Assembly: GCA_964369165.1 (NCBI GenBank)
Contig: CAYJFE010000030.1
Span: forward strand, 1-27,954
Length of the DNA: 27,954 bases
Direction of reading: 5' to 3'
From: CAYJAZ01 sp964369165
Lineage (GTDB): Bacteria > Desulfobacterota > Desulfovibrionia > Desulfovibrionales > Desulfovibrionaceae
Position numbers and translations under genes: made by a program. How positions within the stretch are numbered: the stretch's first letter is position 1; every line of letters begins with the position of its first letter. Positions 1 through 9,084 of this stretch are shown here, piece by piece. The notes beneath the pieces are model-generated. The model made no database searches, was not told the DNA's origin, and saw only the letters and a list, made by a program, of their open reading frames with translations.

Positions 1-2
1 TT

Positions 3-761
3 TCAACTTTCAAGCAAAGTATAAATATAATCCTTAGCTCTTTCTATATCTTCGCCTTTGGGCAAATCACGCAATATAATTTCAATATTACCATTTTCTT
101 TCACTAGCTTTCGTGAAGTTTTGTAATTCAAATCATTCAGCCAGCCACCAAGCAAAATTCTAAAATCATTCACATAGCGCAAATCGCTGTAGCGTATACT
201 TTTTTTATTGAGAAGCGCATCAACAATTTCTTTAGTATACAATTCTGGCTCGTCCTTGACGTGCAGAAAAACTGTGTCTTTATCGGGCTTAGCTTCAACA
301 AAATTTTCCACCATCACACGCATAATATCTATTTTGTCAGCATCGCGAAGTAGAAGCGAAATAGGCTTATATTTTTCTGGCAATTTTGAAGGAAATATAT
401 ATCGATTATGCAGAGCTATAGCAGTATAGACAAGTTTTCTTTCCTCTTTATCCAAGAGCGACAAAAAAGCTTCTTGCTTCAAAACTTTCATACCTAACAT
501 AGCGTGATTGCAAGACTTTGGATCGTGAAAAGTTTTGTAAATGCGCATTTGCTCAAATCGTCCTATGTCGTGAAAAAGACAGGCCAAGAGGGCAGGAAAA
601 TGTAAATCAGTCGGCAATTCTTTTGCTATCTCTTCACCTAAGCTGACGACATTATGCGTATGCTCTTTTTTAATTCTGAGGGCAGAAGAAATATCGACCA
701 TAGCCAGATAAGATTCGACATAAGTATCAAAAATATTGATATAATGCGCAAAATCATTCAT
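3..761 (-). CDS. HD-domain phosphohydrolase family protein
   Basis: Predicted metal-dependent phosphohydrolase of the HD superfamily, 252 residues, probably cytosolic; its substrate cannot be told from sequence. The metal-binding pattern is visible: a His-rich motif (HTHNVV, residues 34-39), the HD doublet in LFHDIGR (His64-Asp65), a later ALHNRY and the downstream Asp of RDADKID. The frame stays open 32 codons further upstream, but I start at ATG 761 because it follows a purine-rich AGAAGAAAGATA stretch and because the upstream extension coincides with another small gene in a different frame. That start overlaps the stop of the 54-residue membrane-protein gene by 8 bases, suggesting translational coupling. 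The stop TGA lies at 3-5, so the gene is complete. Family assignment is firm; physiological role is unknown. Confidence 0.85.
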   Translation of the reverse strand: MNDFAHYINIFDTYVESYLAMVDISSALRIKKEHTHNVVSLGEEIAKELPTDLHFPALLACLFHDIGRFEQMRIYKTFHDPKSCNHAMLGMKVLKQEAFLSLLDKEERKLVYTAIALHNRYIFPSKLPEKYKPISLLLRDADKIDIMRVMVENFVEAKPDKDTVFLHVKDEPELYTKEIVDALLNKKSIRYSDLRYVNDFRILLGGWLNDLNYKTSRKLVKENGNIEIILRDLPKGEDIERAKDYIYTLLES

Positions 762-918
762 TATCTTTCTTCTCTGTCTTTTCACTATCATAGGTGAGAT
801 TTTTATCCCTAAAAACACCTTTTGGGCCAAAAAGAAAGCGTAAAATATAACCCACAAAAGCGAATAAAATAAAGGTGATAAAGTAAATGCCGTATTTTGA
901 ATTAAAAAAATCTGCCAT
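754..918 (-). CDS. small single-pass membrane protein (54 aa), overlapping the HD-domain gene
   Basis: This short gene begins MADFFNSKYGIYFITF and ends EKTEKKDNE. Residues 9-30 are strongly hydrophobic (IYFITFILFAFVGYILRFLF) and can form one transmembrane helix. They are followed by FGPKGVFRD and a charged, probably cytoplasmic tail. A purine-rich AAGAGAAAA lies just upstream of the ATG. Its TGA sits inside the start of the HD-domain gene (8-base overlap), the arrangement expected of a two-gene operon. I do not recognise a family. The hydrophobic-then-charged layout and the overlap argue that it is real, but its codon signal is too short to be decisive. Confidence 0.6.
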   Translation of the reverse strand: MADFFNSKYGIYFITFILFAFVGYILRFLFGPKGVFRDKNLTYDSEKTEKKDNE

Positions 919-1020
919 AATTTTCTCTTTTTTAATAGAAATAATAGAGGAGCTTATAAAAGAAAGTGTGAAATAGCAAGCATATTTCTTCTATTGCCGA
1001 AAGAAGGATTTTATCTTATT

Positions 1021-1060
1021 ATGCTTTCTTGCTCGCTAAAGATTTGTCAACTAGGTTAGC
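1021..1060 (-). repeat. degenerate copy (D) of the dispersed two-hairpin repeat
   Basis: On the minus strand this stretch reads through AAATCTTTAGCGA and GCAAGAA, matching the left part of the repeat copies at 13088, 18426 and 27346-27720. It then diverges and lacks the second hairpin. The flanking TTGTCAACTAGGTTAGC aligns loosely with the TTCACTACGTTCTTAG flank of the tandem copies. The fragment covers the -35 box of the dnaE promoter. Confidence 0.55.
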
Positions 1061-1072
1061 AGTTATTATAAT
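1044..1072 (+). promoter_or_regulatory. sigma-70-type promoter for the dnaE operon
   Basis: TTGTCA (1044-1049) and TATAAT (1067-1072) are separated by exactly 17 bases, giving a 5/6 -35 box and a perfect -10 box. It is the best promoter match I found in the window. Transcription should start near 1079, leaving a leader of about 90 bases before dnaE that contains the hairpin at 1097-1146. Confidence 0.75.
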
Positions 1073-1096
1073 ATGTTTTTTTAAGGAAGGGGGAGT

Positions 1097-1146
1097 TTGA
1101 GGGGGAAACCTCATTTTTATCAAAAAAAATGTGGTTTCCCCCTCAA
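1097..1146 (+). promoter_or_regulatory. strong hairpin in the dnaE 5' leader
   Basis: TTGAGGGGGAAACC (1097-1110) and GGTTTCCCCCTCAA (1133-1146) are perfect 14-base inverted arms. After one mismatch, seven more A/T and C/G pairs close the stem (1112-1118 with 1125-1131). There is no T run after the right arm, so it is not a standard + strand terminator. It lies between the predicted transcription start and the GAGG ribosome site at 1161-1164. A closely similar arm pair brackets the repeat copy at 18407-18527. Its role could be message stability or leader control, or it may be only a repeat remnant. Confidence 0.7.
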
Positions 1147-1169
1147 CAAGCTCAAATAAAGAGGTAAAA

Positions 1170-4100
1170 ATGTTTGTTCATTTGCATTGCCATACGGAAT
1201 ACAGCCTACTAGATGGCGCTATTAAGTTGAAAGACTTAGTAGCAAAGACCAAAGAATACAATATGCCAGCCGTTGCTATTACGGATCATGGCTTTATGTA
1301 TGGCGCAACGCACTTTTATACGCAGGCAAAAAGTGCTGAAATCACGCCTATTCTTGGCTGTGAAGTCTATGTCACAAATGATTACAAGGATAAAACATCA
1401 GAATTTGCCCGTGTGCGCCATCACTTAATTCTACTTGCGCAAGACAATATTGGCTATCAAAATCTCTTGAAAATCGTTTCTAAGGGCTGCTTAGAGGGAA
1501 TGTATTATAAGCCAAGAGTGGATAAAAATATTTTACGTGATCATAATGAAGGCTTGATTGCGCTTTCAGCCTGTATTTCTGGCGAAATTCCACGCACACT
1601 TTTGGGCAGAAATCCTTTTGTTGCAAACGGCGGAAACTTCGACCAGGCGATTGAAGTTGCGAATGAATATTCTTCAATTTATAAAGATAGATTTTATCTG
1701 GAAATTCAAGATAATACCTTGCCTGACCAGAAAAAAGTAAACGATATGCTTATAGAATTGGCAGACAAAACTTCCCTGCCACTTGTTGCCACAAACGATT
1801 GCCACTATCTTACCGCAGAAGACGTAGAAGCGCATGACATCTTACTTTGCATACAAACTGGCGCGAAAGTTCACGAATCGAAGAGAATGTCATTTGATGC
1901 AAAAGATCTTTATTTCAAATCGCCACAAGAAATGCAAAAAGCTTTTAGCCATTGCCCGCAAGCATTGTCTAATACTTTGGAAATCGCTGAACGCTGCTCG
2001 CACGTCAAGCTTGATTTAAAAAGCAATTTCTTCCCTGTGTATGATTTACCCGAAGGCATGACACTAGAAACTGAATTTCGCCGTTTGGCTGTAGAGGGCT
2101 TAGACAAAAGAATTGAACAGCACCCTGACAAAGAAAATCTTGATGTCGCACTCTATAAAGAAAGACTTGATTTTGAGCTGAATGTTATCTGCGGCATGGA
2201 ATTCCCTGGTTATTTCCTTATAGTGCAAGACTTTATCAACTGGGCAAAAGACGAAGGCATTCCTGTTGGCCCTGGGCGTGGTTCTGCGGCTGGTTCGCTT
2301 GTGGCCTATGCCTTGAAAATTACAAATATCGATCCTATTCCTTATAATCTACTTTTTGAAAGATTTTTGAATAATGAACGTGTGTCAATGCCTGATATCG
2401 ACGTTGATTTTTGCGAGGATAAGCGCCTTGAAGTTATTAAATATGTTATGCGAAAATACGGCGAGGATAAAGTTGCGCAAATCACAACATTTGGTAAGAT
2501 GAAGGCAAAAGCTGTTGTGAAAGACGTGGGGCGCGCGCTTGATGTGCCTTATAAAGAAACGGATTTTATATCAAAACTTATTCCGACTGATCCTAAAATG
2601 ACAGTGAAAAAAGCCATTGAAACCGTGCCTGAAATTCAAGAATTGTACATGAATGATAATTCCATTCATAAAATGCTTGATATTTCCATGCGTCTTGAAG
2701 GGCTTTCACGCCACGCTTCCACACACGCGGCTGGTGTTGTGGTTTCGCCAAAACCTATGGTGGAATATCTTCCGCTTTATAGAGGCAAAAAAGACGAATT
2801 AGTCACTCAATACGACATGAAAATGGTGGAAAAAGTTGGCCTTGTGAAGTTTGATTTTCTTGGCCTTCGCACCATGACTTTAATATATGAAACCCTTGAT
2901 AATATTAGAGCTCAAGGCAAAATTGCCCCTGATTTAGACACATTGACGCTTGACGATCCGCACGTTTTTGAACTTTTTGCTAGGGGCGATACAGACGGTG
3001 TTTTTCAGGTGGAAAGCTCTGGTATGCGCCAATATTTGCGTATGCTAAAACCTTCTTGCTTTGAAGATATTATTGCTATGCTTGCCCTCTACCGTCCTGG
3101 TCCTCTTGGTTCGGGTATGGTAGATGAATTTATCAAAAGAAAACATGGTGAAGTTCCCGTCACTTATCCTCTAGCAGAGCTTGAACCTGTTTTGAAAGAC
3201 ACTTACGGCGTTATCGTCTATCAAGAACAAGTTATGCAAATTGCGCAGGTTACAGGTGGTTATACACTCGGTGGAGCGGATTTATTGCGCCGTGCTATGG
3301 GTAAGAAAAATGCGGAAGAAATGCAAAGAGAAGGTGTGAAATTCCAAGAAGGTGCTGTATCTAAAGGCGTTCCTGCTGAAAAAGCCGCTGAAATATTTGA
3401 CCTTATGGAAAAATTCGCTGAATACGGCTTCAACAAATCGCATTCAGCCGCTTACGCGCTTATCACCTACCATACAGCCTATCTCAAAAGCTATTTCAAA
3501 GTCGAATTTATGGCTGCCCTCTTATCAAGCGAGATAGGAAACCAAGATAAGATACTGAAATATATATCTTCTTGTAGAGATATGGGTATAGAAGTGCTTG
3601 CGCCTGATATTCAAGTTTCTGGCCACGATTTTACTGCGCATAAAAATGCCATTATTTATGGCCTTGGCGGTGTGAAAGGTGTTGGGAATGAAGCAATTAA
3701 AGAAATTGTAGGCGCAAGAATTGATGAAGAAAGCGGTGAAGAAAAAGCTTATTATTCCTTCTTCGACTTTTTGTGTAGAGTAAATCTGCGTAAAGTGTCT
3801 AAGAAAGTACTAGAAAGTTTAATAAAATCTGGTGCTTGTGACTGTTTCGATGTGAGCAGAAATGGGCTTTTGGCCTCGCTTGATACTATGGTAGCTAGGG
3901 CGCAAAAAAAAGCAAAGGAAAAAGATTCAAACCAAATATCTCTCTTTAGCTTGATGCCTACAGAAGAAGTGAAATTAGCAGGGCTAGGCGCGGATATCCC
4001 TGAAGCAAGCTTGCCTGAATGGGAAGATGATGTGCGCCTGAGTTTTGAAAAAGAGGCTCTTGGCTTCTTTTTATCCTCTCACCCTTTGCAGCCCTTTAGA

Positions 4101-4757
4101 ACGGACTTTCACAGAATAAACATCAAAGAAATCGATGAGATAGCCGACTATCCCGACAGAGCAGAAGTGCAAATTCCTATGCTTGTGACAGGCATCAAAG
4201 AAATTTTGACCAAAAAAGATTCAAAGAAAATGGCATTTCTCACCGTAGAAGATTTGACGGGAACAGCCGAAGTTATCTTCTTTCCTAAGTCTTATGCTGA
4301 ATATTCCGAGCTCATTCATTCAGATCAACCTCTTGTTTTAAAAGGAATTATTGACAGAAAAGACGAAGCTCCTCAAAGCGCTCCCGCAGCATTTGATCCA
4401 TTAAACCCACAAGGACAAAATGGACAAAACGAAAGTGAAGACGAAGAGAATTATACTAGAGAAGTCAAAATCTTAGGCGATAGTGTTGTCACTTTAGCCG
4501 ACACTTGTAAAAAATGCACAAGTCCCCTCACTTTACAATATCCTTCACAATGCTTAACTAGTGAATACCTGCAAGAATTCAAGGATTTACTCTTGCAATT
4601 CAAGGGCGGCACACAAGTGAAAATGAGCTTTGATGTGCAAAATATTTTGTGCGAAATGCAGTTGGGTGATGAATATAAGGTTATTGCTTCGCCACAACTC
4701 TTCAAGGCTTTCAACACATGGAAATTTGAAAAAGAAACAACAATAACAAATTCTTAG
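1170..4757 (+). CDS. dnaE: DNA polymerase III alpha subunit
   Basis: Replicative polymerase subunit (C-family, DnaE1 type), 1195 residues against 1160 in E. coli. The PHP domain opens the protein with FVHLHCHTEYSLLDG and keeps its HxH metal motif. The polymerase core shows GPGRGSAAGSLVAYAL and PDIDVDF, with catalytic Asp409 and Asp411 and a third Asp562 in VKFDFLGLRT. Fingers and tau-interaction regions, a helix-hairpin-helix segment and an OB-fold follow. I chose ATG 1170 because GAGG lies 5 bases upstream and MFVHLHCH is the usual DnaE beginning; a start at 1131 would fall inside the hairpin. The intact PHP ligands resemble DnaE proteins whose PHP domain binds metals, but exonuclease activity is only a possibility. 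It heads the queD-mfd run and has a strong promoter. Confidence 0.97.
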   Translation: MFVHLHCHTEYSLLDGAIKLKDLVAKTKEYNMPAVAITDHGFMYGATHFYTQAKSAEITPILGCEVYVTNDYKDKTSEFARVRHHLILLAQDNIGYQNLLKIVSKGCLEGMYYKPRVDKNILRDHNEGLIALSACISGEIPRTLLGRNPFVANGGNFDQAIEVANEYSSIYKDRFYLEIQDNTLPDQKKVNDMLIELADKTSLPLVATNDCHYLTAEDVEAHDILLCIQTGAKVHESKRMSFDAKDLYFKSPQEMQKAFSHCPQALSNTLEIAERCSHVKLDLKSNFFPVYDLPEGMTLETEFRRLAVEGLDKRIEQHPDKENLDVALYKERLDFELNVICGMEFPGYFLIVQDFINWAKDEGIPVGPGRGSAAGSLVAYALKITNIDPIPYNLLFERFLNNERVSMPDIDVDFCEDKRLEVIKYVMRKYGEDKVAQITTFGKMKAKAVVKDVGRALDVPYKETDFISKLIPTDPKMTVKKAIETVPEIQELYMNDNSIHKMLDISMRLEGLSRHASTHAAGVVVSPKPMVEYLPLYRGKKDELVTQYDMKMVEKVGLVKFDFLGLRTMTLIYETLDNIRAQGKIAPDLDTLTLDDPHVFELFARGDTDGVFQVESSGMRQYLRMLKPSCFEDIIAMLALYRPGPLGSGMVDEFIKRKHGEVPVTYPLAELEPVLKDTYGVIVYQEQVMQIAQVTGGYTLGGADLLRRAMGKKNAEEMQREGVKFQEGAVSKGVPAEKAAEIFDLMEKFAEYGFNKSHSAAYALITYHTAYLKSYFKVEFMAALLSSEIGNQDKILKYISSCRDMGIEVLAPDIQVSGHDFTAHKNAIIYGLGGVKGVGNEAIKEIVGARIDEESGEEKAYYSFFDFLCRVNLRKVSKKVLESLIKSGACDCFDVSRNGLLASLDTMVARAQKKAKEKDSNQISLFSLMPTEEVKLAGLGADIPEASLPEWEDDVRLSFEKEALGFFLSSHPLQPFRTDFHRINIKEIDEIADYPDRAEVQIPMLVTGIKEILTKKDSKKMAFLTVEDLTGTAEVIFFPKSYAEYSELIHSDQPLVLKGIIDRKDEAPQSAPAAFDPLNPQGQNGQNESEDEENYTREVKILGDSVVTLADTCKKCTSPLTLQYPSQCLTSEYLQEFKDLLLQFKGGTQVKMSFDVQNILCEMQLGDEYKVIASPQLFKAFNTWKFEKETTITNS

Positions 4758-4774
4758 ATGTAAATAGGTTTAAT

Positions 4775-5200
4775 ATGCTAGAAAAAAATAAAAAAAATTC
4801 ACTTTGGCATTTAACAGTCCGATCTGACTTTTCTTCGGCTCATGCCTTGAGAAATTATCAAGGAAAATGCGAAAATATACACGGGCATAATTATCATGTT
4901 GAAATGGTAATTCAAGGCACAAAGCTTTCTGATGATGTTGAATTAGTGGTGGATTTTACAGTGCTAAAAAGAATTTTGAAAGAAGCTTGTGACACTCTTG
5001 ACCATAAAGATATCAATACATTTCCGCCGTTTGACAAAATAAACCCTTCTGCAGAAAATATTGCGCGTTATCTTTATAAATATCTTGAAGTGCGCCTTGA
5101 AGAAGAATTAAAATCTATGCCTTATGCAGATACTATTGAAATTTATTCAGTAAGCGTGAGTGAAAAAGCCGCACAAACAGCTACTTATAGAGAATTTTAG
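4775..5200 (+). CDS. queD: 6-carboxy-5,6,7,8-tetrahydropterin synthase (QueD/PTPS family)
   Basis: Zinc enzyme of the T-fold PTPS/QueD family, which converts dihydroneopterin triphosphate to 6-carboxytetrahydropterin in queuosine and 7-deazaguanine synthesis. The 141-residue protein shows the zinc histidines in FSSAHAL (His23) and IHGHNY (His36, His38), the catalytic Cys32 in GKCENIHGHNY, the VVDF segment, LDHKDIN and PSAENIARYLY. The start at 4775 follows an AGG about 8 bases upstream. It begins 17 bases after dnaE and is probably cotranscribed. No other queuosine gene is in the window, so a related pterin role cannot be excluded, but the Cys/His arrangement fits QueD. Confidence 0.88.
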   Translation: MLEKNKKNSLWHLTVRSDFSSAHALRNYQGKCENIHGHNYHVEMVIQGTKLSDDVELVVDFTVLKRILKEACDTLDHKDINTFPPFDKINPSAENIARYLYKYLEVRLEEELKSMPYADTIEIYSVSVSEKAAQTATYREF

Positions 5201-5210
5201 AGCCTGCCCA

Positions 5211-5597
5211 ATGCTTTCACAAAAAACAAGAAATTATCTGCCCTTTTACGCGCAAAAAGAAGCAAAAGAGCTTTCAAAGGCTTTTGATAATAAAAATGTA
5301 TTTTGTGGAAAACTAGCTCAAATAGAGCCAGAAGAAATCCTACAATCATTTGAAAATACAAGAGAAAAATTTTTCTTTTATGATATCATTCTACCAGAAA
5401 GAAATCTACATTACCCTTCTTATTTTCTTCATTCACTCTATGCAAAAAAAATACTAGGCAATGCTAAGTATAATGAATATATTCAAAAAGGAGCACTTTT
5501 TGGCATACTTTATAAGCAAAATTTCAATATACAATCAATAAACTTTCACTTCGGCGGTGCTTTTGCCTCTCTTATCGCTACAAAATGTAAAATGTGA
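5211..5597 (+). CDS. hypothetical protein between queD and mfd
   Basis: A 128-residue protein that I do not recognise, beginning MLSQKTRNYLPFYAQKEAKE and ending SLIATKCKM. It has no signal peptide, no obvious membrane segment and no known catalytic motif. It is rich in Lys, Phe and Tyr, with a run of aromatic residues near the centre (FFFYDIILPERNLHYPSYF). The frame is open from 5160, but ATG 5211 is the sensible start because it comes just after the queD stop at 5200. Its stop is 7 bases before the mfd start. The tight spacing on both sides argues for a real operon gene. The neighbours suggest nothing specific about its function. Confidence 0.6.
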   Translation: MLSQKTRNYLPFYAQKEAKELSKAFDNKNVFCGKLAQIEPEEILQSFENTREKFFFYDIILPERNLHYPSYFLHSLYAKKILGNAKYNEYIQKGALFGILYKQNFNIQSINFHFGGAFASLIATKCKM

Positions 5598-5604
5598 TAA
5601 ATAT

Positions 5605-8600
5605 ATGGAACAAAATCTAGAAAAAATTATACATACCAAAGACTTATGCTATGTACACAAAGCTAGCTATGCAAGTTTAGCAAAAATTGCCACAAAGGCG
5701 AAAGAAGAAGGACGCTTTGTTGTGCTTCTTGCAAAAAACAGGGAAGAACTCAATATTTTGCAAGGTTTTACACAGCTTTTCTCGCCTCTTTCTGCACAGT
5801 TAAAAAGCACCGTGAATAAAAGCGAAAAAACCAAAACTGACGAAGAAGCGGCACTCAAAAAGCACGAATGGCTCACCCTGCCCTTTTATTCTTTTCGCTC
5901 GCTCAACCGCCAATCTTGGGCAAATCGCCTTGGAGCTTTGTATAAAATAGGGCAATCGCAAGGGCTTATATGCACACTTGACAACCTTTTAGCAAAATTG
6001 CCGCCTCTTGATTTTTTTCAATACCAACATATTTTCTTGAAAAAAAACGACGAGATGGACGCAAATTCTCTCATAGATCAGCTTATTGATTGGGGTTATG
6101 AGCGCGTGCCTATGGTGGCAAACCGTGGCGAATTTGCAAGACGTGGTGATATCATTGATATTTTCAGCCCTACTTACGATAAGGCTTTGCGCATAGAATT
6201 TTTTGGAGATACTATTGACGAAATCCGCCTTTTTGACATACACACGCAGCGCTCAGCATTTTTCTTAGAAGAGGCTGAAATCATTACGGTTCACCCAATT
6301 ATTAAATCAACTTTGGCAAATGCAAAAATGAAAGAGCGCTTTGTCAATCTCTTTCAAAGCGGCCATATAACTGAATTTGCGCAGTCTTCACTCTTTAAAG
6401 CAGTTGAACGACACGATTTTCACCTTTTGCCAGGTCTTGCCTATGTTAATCCGACAAGATTGCACGATTGGCTTCCGAAAAACACTTTGTGGATTATGCC
6501 AGATTCTCAAGAATTAGAGGACGATCTGCGCTCTGCCTACAGTCATTTTCATTCAGATTTGACAGAAGATAGCGCAAACAATGGCATTGAGCAAAACATT
6601 GAATTAGCACTTCTCCAGCCTGATAATATACTAGAATCATTGCAAAATTCTTCACGAATCTATGCGCAAAATCTTGTCATGGGTATTGATGAAGAAGGAG
6701 TGAACCTGCAAGAGCGCACTTACCGTTCCTATCAAGACTTATTCAGTCATAACACTGACTTAAATAGACCTTGGCAGCAAATTGTTCAAGCGATTAAAGA
6801 CTGGCAAAAAGATTATCGCCAAGTAATTCTTAGCTTTCATTCTGCTCGTGGGCGCGATAAATTCCTCAAACTTGCTGAGCAAGATAATATCTTCCCGCAA
6901 TTAAAATATTCTGACAAAGACAAAGGTCTCTACGCCCTTATAGCACCATGTTCACAAGGCGCTGAAATTGTTTGGGATAATACAATAATTTTACCAGAAG
7001 ATATCCTCCGCCCTGAAAGCCAGAAAAGTCGACTGCATTCAAAGCAAGCTTTTAAAGGCCTAGACAGCCATGAAAGCCTAAATCCTGAAGATTTGCTTGT
7101 GCATCGTGATTTTGGCCTTGGCCGCTTCAAAGAACTTTTGCGCCTTGAAATGAATAATACGGCAAATGACTATCTGCTTATCGAATACGCTGATGAAGCA
7201 AAGCTTTATTTGCCTGTGGATAGATTATCATTAGTTCAACGATTCAAGGGAGATGACAATCCTCCTCTCGACAAATTAGGCGGCACTTCGTGGATAAATT
7301 CAAAAGAAAAAGCAAAAAAAGCCATCGAGGCTATTGCTAATGATTTGGTGGAAGTGTATGCCCTCAGAAAAGTGGCAAAAGGCTTTTCTTATTCACCAAT
7401 AGGTGAATTATACCGCGAGTTTGAAGCAAGTTTTGGTTTTGAAGAAACTGTTGATCAAGCAAAGGCCATCAACGATGTTTTGTCTGATATGGAAAAACCT
7501 ACGCCAATGGATAGACTAGTCTGTGGTGATGTGGGTTTTGGCAAAACGGAAGTAGCAATGAGAGCCGCTTGTAGAGCCGCTATTGATGGCAGACAAGTTG
7601 CCCTCTTATGCCCAACAACCGTTCTTGCCGATCAGCATTACCAAACTTTCCGTTCCCGCCTTTCAAATTTTGCTATAAATGTTGGCCTCTTGAATAGATT
7701 TGTTTCAAAAGCAAAACAAACAGAAACCCTCAAAGCCGCTGCCAAAGGGCAAATTGATATATTAATAGGCACACATAGACTTTTATCTCAAGATGTGAAG
7801 TTGCCAAATTTAGGCCTGCTTGTGCTTGACGAAGAGCAGCGCTTTGGTGTTCGCCACAAAGATAAATTGAAGCAAATGAAAAAAAATGTGGATTGCCTGA
7901 CACTTACAGCTACTCCTATACCACGCACTTTGCAACTTTCCATGTCGGGCATACGTGAACTCTCGGTTATTGAAACGCCGCCAAGCGAAAGAAAACCCGT
8001 TATGACAGCTCTTATCAATCGTGATAAAGCCATTTTAAAAAATGTTTTAGAAAGAGAACTCGAAAGAGAAGGGCAGATTTTCTGGATATACAATCGTGTG
8101 CAAGGCATTGAAAAAGTTGTGGAATATGTCCAGCATCTCGCACCAAATGCACGCGTTGGCATGGCGCATGGGCAATTGCCTGAAAAGCAATTAGAAGAAG
8201 CTATGAATAAATTTTGGCACAATGAGTTGGATATCTTAGTCTGTACTTCTATTGTCGAGTCAGGCCTTGATTTTCCGCGAGCAAACACGCTTATTGTCGA
8301 TCAAGCTCAAATGTTCGGCCTTGGCCAGCTCTATCAGCTTCGTGGGCGTGTGGGCAGAAGCGACAGGCAAGCCTATGCTTATTTTGTAGTTTCAAATACT
8401 GAAACTCTCACCCCAATCGCAAAAGAGCGCATGAGAATTATCCTCGAATTAGACTATCTTGGCGCTGGTTTTCAACTTGCTATGGAAGATTTGCGTATTC
8501 GCGGAGCAGGCAATATTCTAGGCGAAGTGCAATCGGGTCATATGAACAGGATCGGGCTTGATCTTTACTTGGAAATGTTTGAGGAAGCTGTTGCTAAGCT

Positions 8601-9075
8601 TAAGGGTGATGATCTTATACGCACTGAAACAGAGCTAAACATTGCAATTCCTGCTTATATTCCAGAATCTTACATTTCTGATACCAAGGAAAGGCTGCGC
8701 TATTATAAAATGCTTTCCTCTGCCCCTACAGAAGATTTGAGGCATGAAATAGAACTTGAAATTCGTGACAAATTCGGTACACTCCCCTTTGAGCTCAATG
8801 TATTTCTTGCCATTCTTGATCTCAAAGAGCTTGCAGGCACACTTAAGTGTATAAAAGCAGATATTTACCACGACCATCTGCGCTTTACATGGGATAATAA
8901 GCAAGAAAGTGTCAATACCGAGGCTATTCTTCAATTAATTGTCGAGCATAAAAGTCAAGTCAAGTTGCTCCCGCCGGCAATTTTAGATATTAAACTTGAC
9001 GCTAAGCTTGATAGAGTTGAAGCTCTTTCACAAGTAAAACAACTTCTTAGCAAGCTTCTACCACAAAAACAATAA
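5605..9075 (+). CDS. mfd: transcription-repair coupling factor
   Basis: Mfd removes RNA polymerase stalled at DNA lesions and recruits UvrA. The 1156-residue length matches the family (1148 in E. coli). The N-terminal third is the UvrB-like module, including the VANRGEFARRGDIIDIF segment. An RNA-polymerase-interaction region follows (HRDFGLGRF, then DYLLIEYADEAKLYLPVDRL). The RecG-like motor has Walker A GDVGFGKT (641-648, Lys647), DEEQRFG (742-748), TATPIPRTLQLS, and the VESGLDFP and QLRGRVGRS motifs. The C-terminal TRCF domain is present. I start at ATG 5605 (MEQNLEK) because the longer frame from 5557 would overlap the upstream gene. It is the partner of UvrA, encoded two genes downstream in broken form. 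Confidence 0.96.
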   Translation: MEQNLEKIIHTKDLCYVHKASYASLAKIATKAKEEGRFVVLLAKNREELNILQGFTQLFSPLSAQLKSTVNKSEKTKTDEEAALKKHEWLTLPFYSFRSLNRQSWANRLGALYKIGQSQGLICTLDNLLAKLPPLDFFQYQHIFLKKNDEMDANSLIDQLIDWGYERVPMVANRGEFARRGDIIDIFSPTYDKALRIEFFGDTIDEIRLFDIHTQRSAFFLEEAEIITVHPIIKSTLANAKMKERFVNLFQSGHITEFAQSSLFKAVERHDFHLLPGLAYVNPTRLHDWLPKNTLWIMPDSQELEDDLRSAYSHFHSDLTEDSANNGIEQNIELALLQPDNILESLQNSSRIYAQNLVMGIDEEGVNLQERTYRSYQDLFSHNTDLNRPWQQIVQAIKDWQKDYRQVILSFHSARGRDKFLKLAEQDNIFPQLKYSDKDKGLYALIAPCSQGAEIVWDNTIILPEDILRPESQKSRLHSKQAFKGLDSHESLNPEDLLVHRDFGLGRFKELLRLEMNNTANDYLLIEYADEAKLYLPVDRLSLVQRFKGDDNPPLDKLGGTSWINSKEKAKKAIEAIANDLVEVYALRKVAKGFSYSPIGELYREFEASFGFEETVDQAKAINDVLSDMEKPTPMDRLVCGDVGFGKTEVAMRAACRAAIDGRQVALLCPTTVLADQHYQTFRSRLSNFAINVGLLNRFVSKAKQTETLKAAAKGQIDILIGTHRLLSQDVKLPNLGLLVLDEEQRFGVRHKDKLKQMKKNVDCLTLTATPIPRTLQLSMSGIRELSVIETPPSERKPVMTALINRDKAILKNVLERELEREGQIFWIYNRVQGIEKVVEYVQHLAPNARVGMAHGQLPEKQLEEAMNKFWHNELDILVCTSIVESGLDFPRANTLIVDQAQMFGLGQLYQLRGRVGRSDRQAYAYFVVSNTETLTPIAKERMRIILELDYLGAGFQLAMEDLRIRGAGNILGEVQSGHMNRIGLDLYLEMFEEAVAKLKGDDLIRTETELNIAIPAYIPESYISDTKERLRYYKMLSSAPTEDLRHEIELEIRDKFGTLPFELNVFLAILDLKELAGTLKCIKADIYHDHLRFTWDNKQESVNTEAILQLIVEHKSQVKLLPPAILDIKLDAKLDRVEALSQVKQLLSKLLPQKQ

Positions 9076-9084
9076 AGGCTTTTT

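Noticed and set aside
1097..1146. Rho-independent terminator upstream of dnaE
   Set aside because: No T run follows either arm, and the hairpin lies downstream of the dnaE promoter.
1131..1169. Longer dnaE start at GTG 1131
   Set aside because: It would start inside the hairpin, lacks a ribosome site and adds residues unlike DnaE; ATG 1170 has GAGG upstream and the standard beginning.
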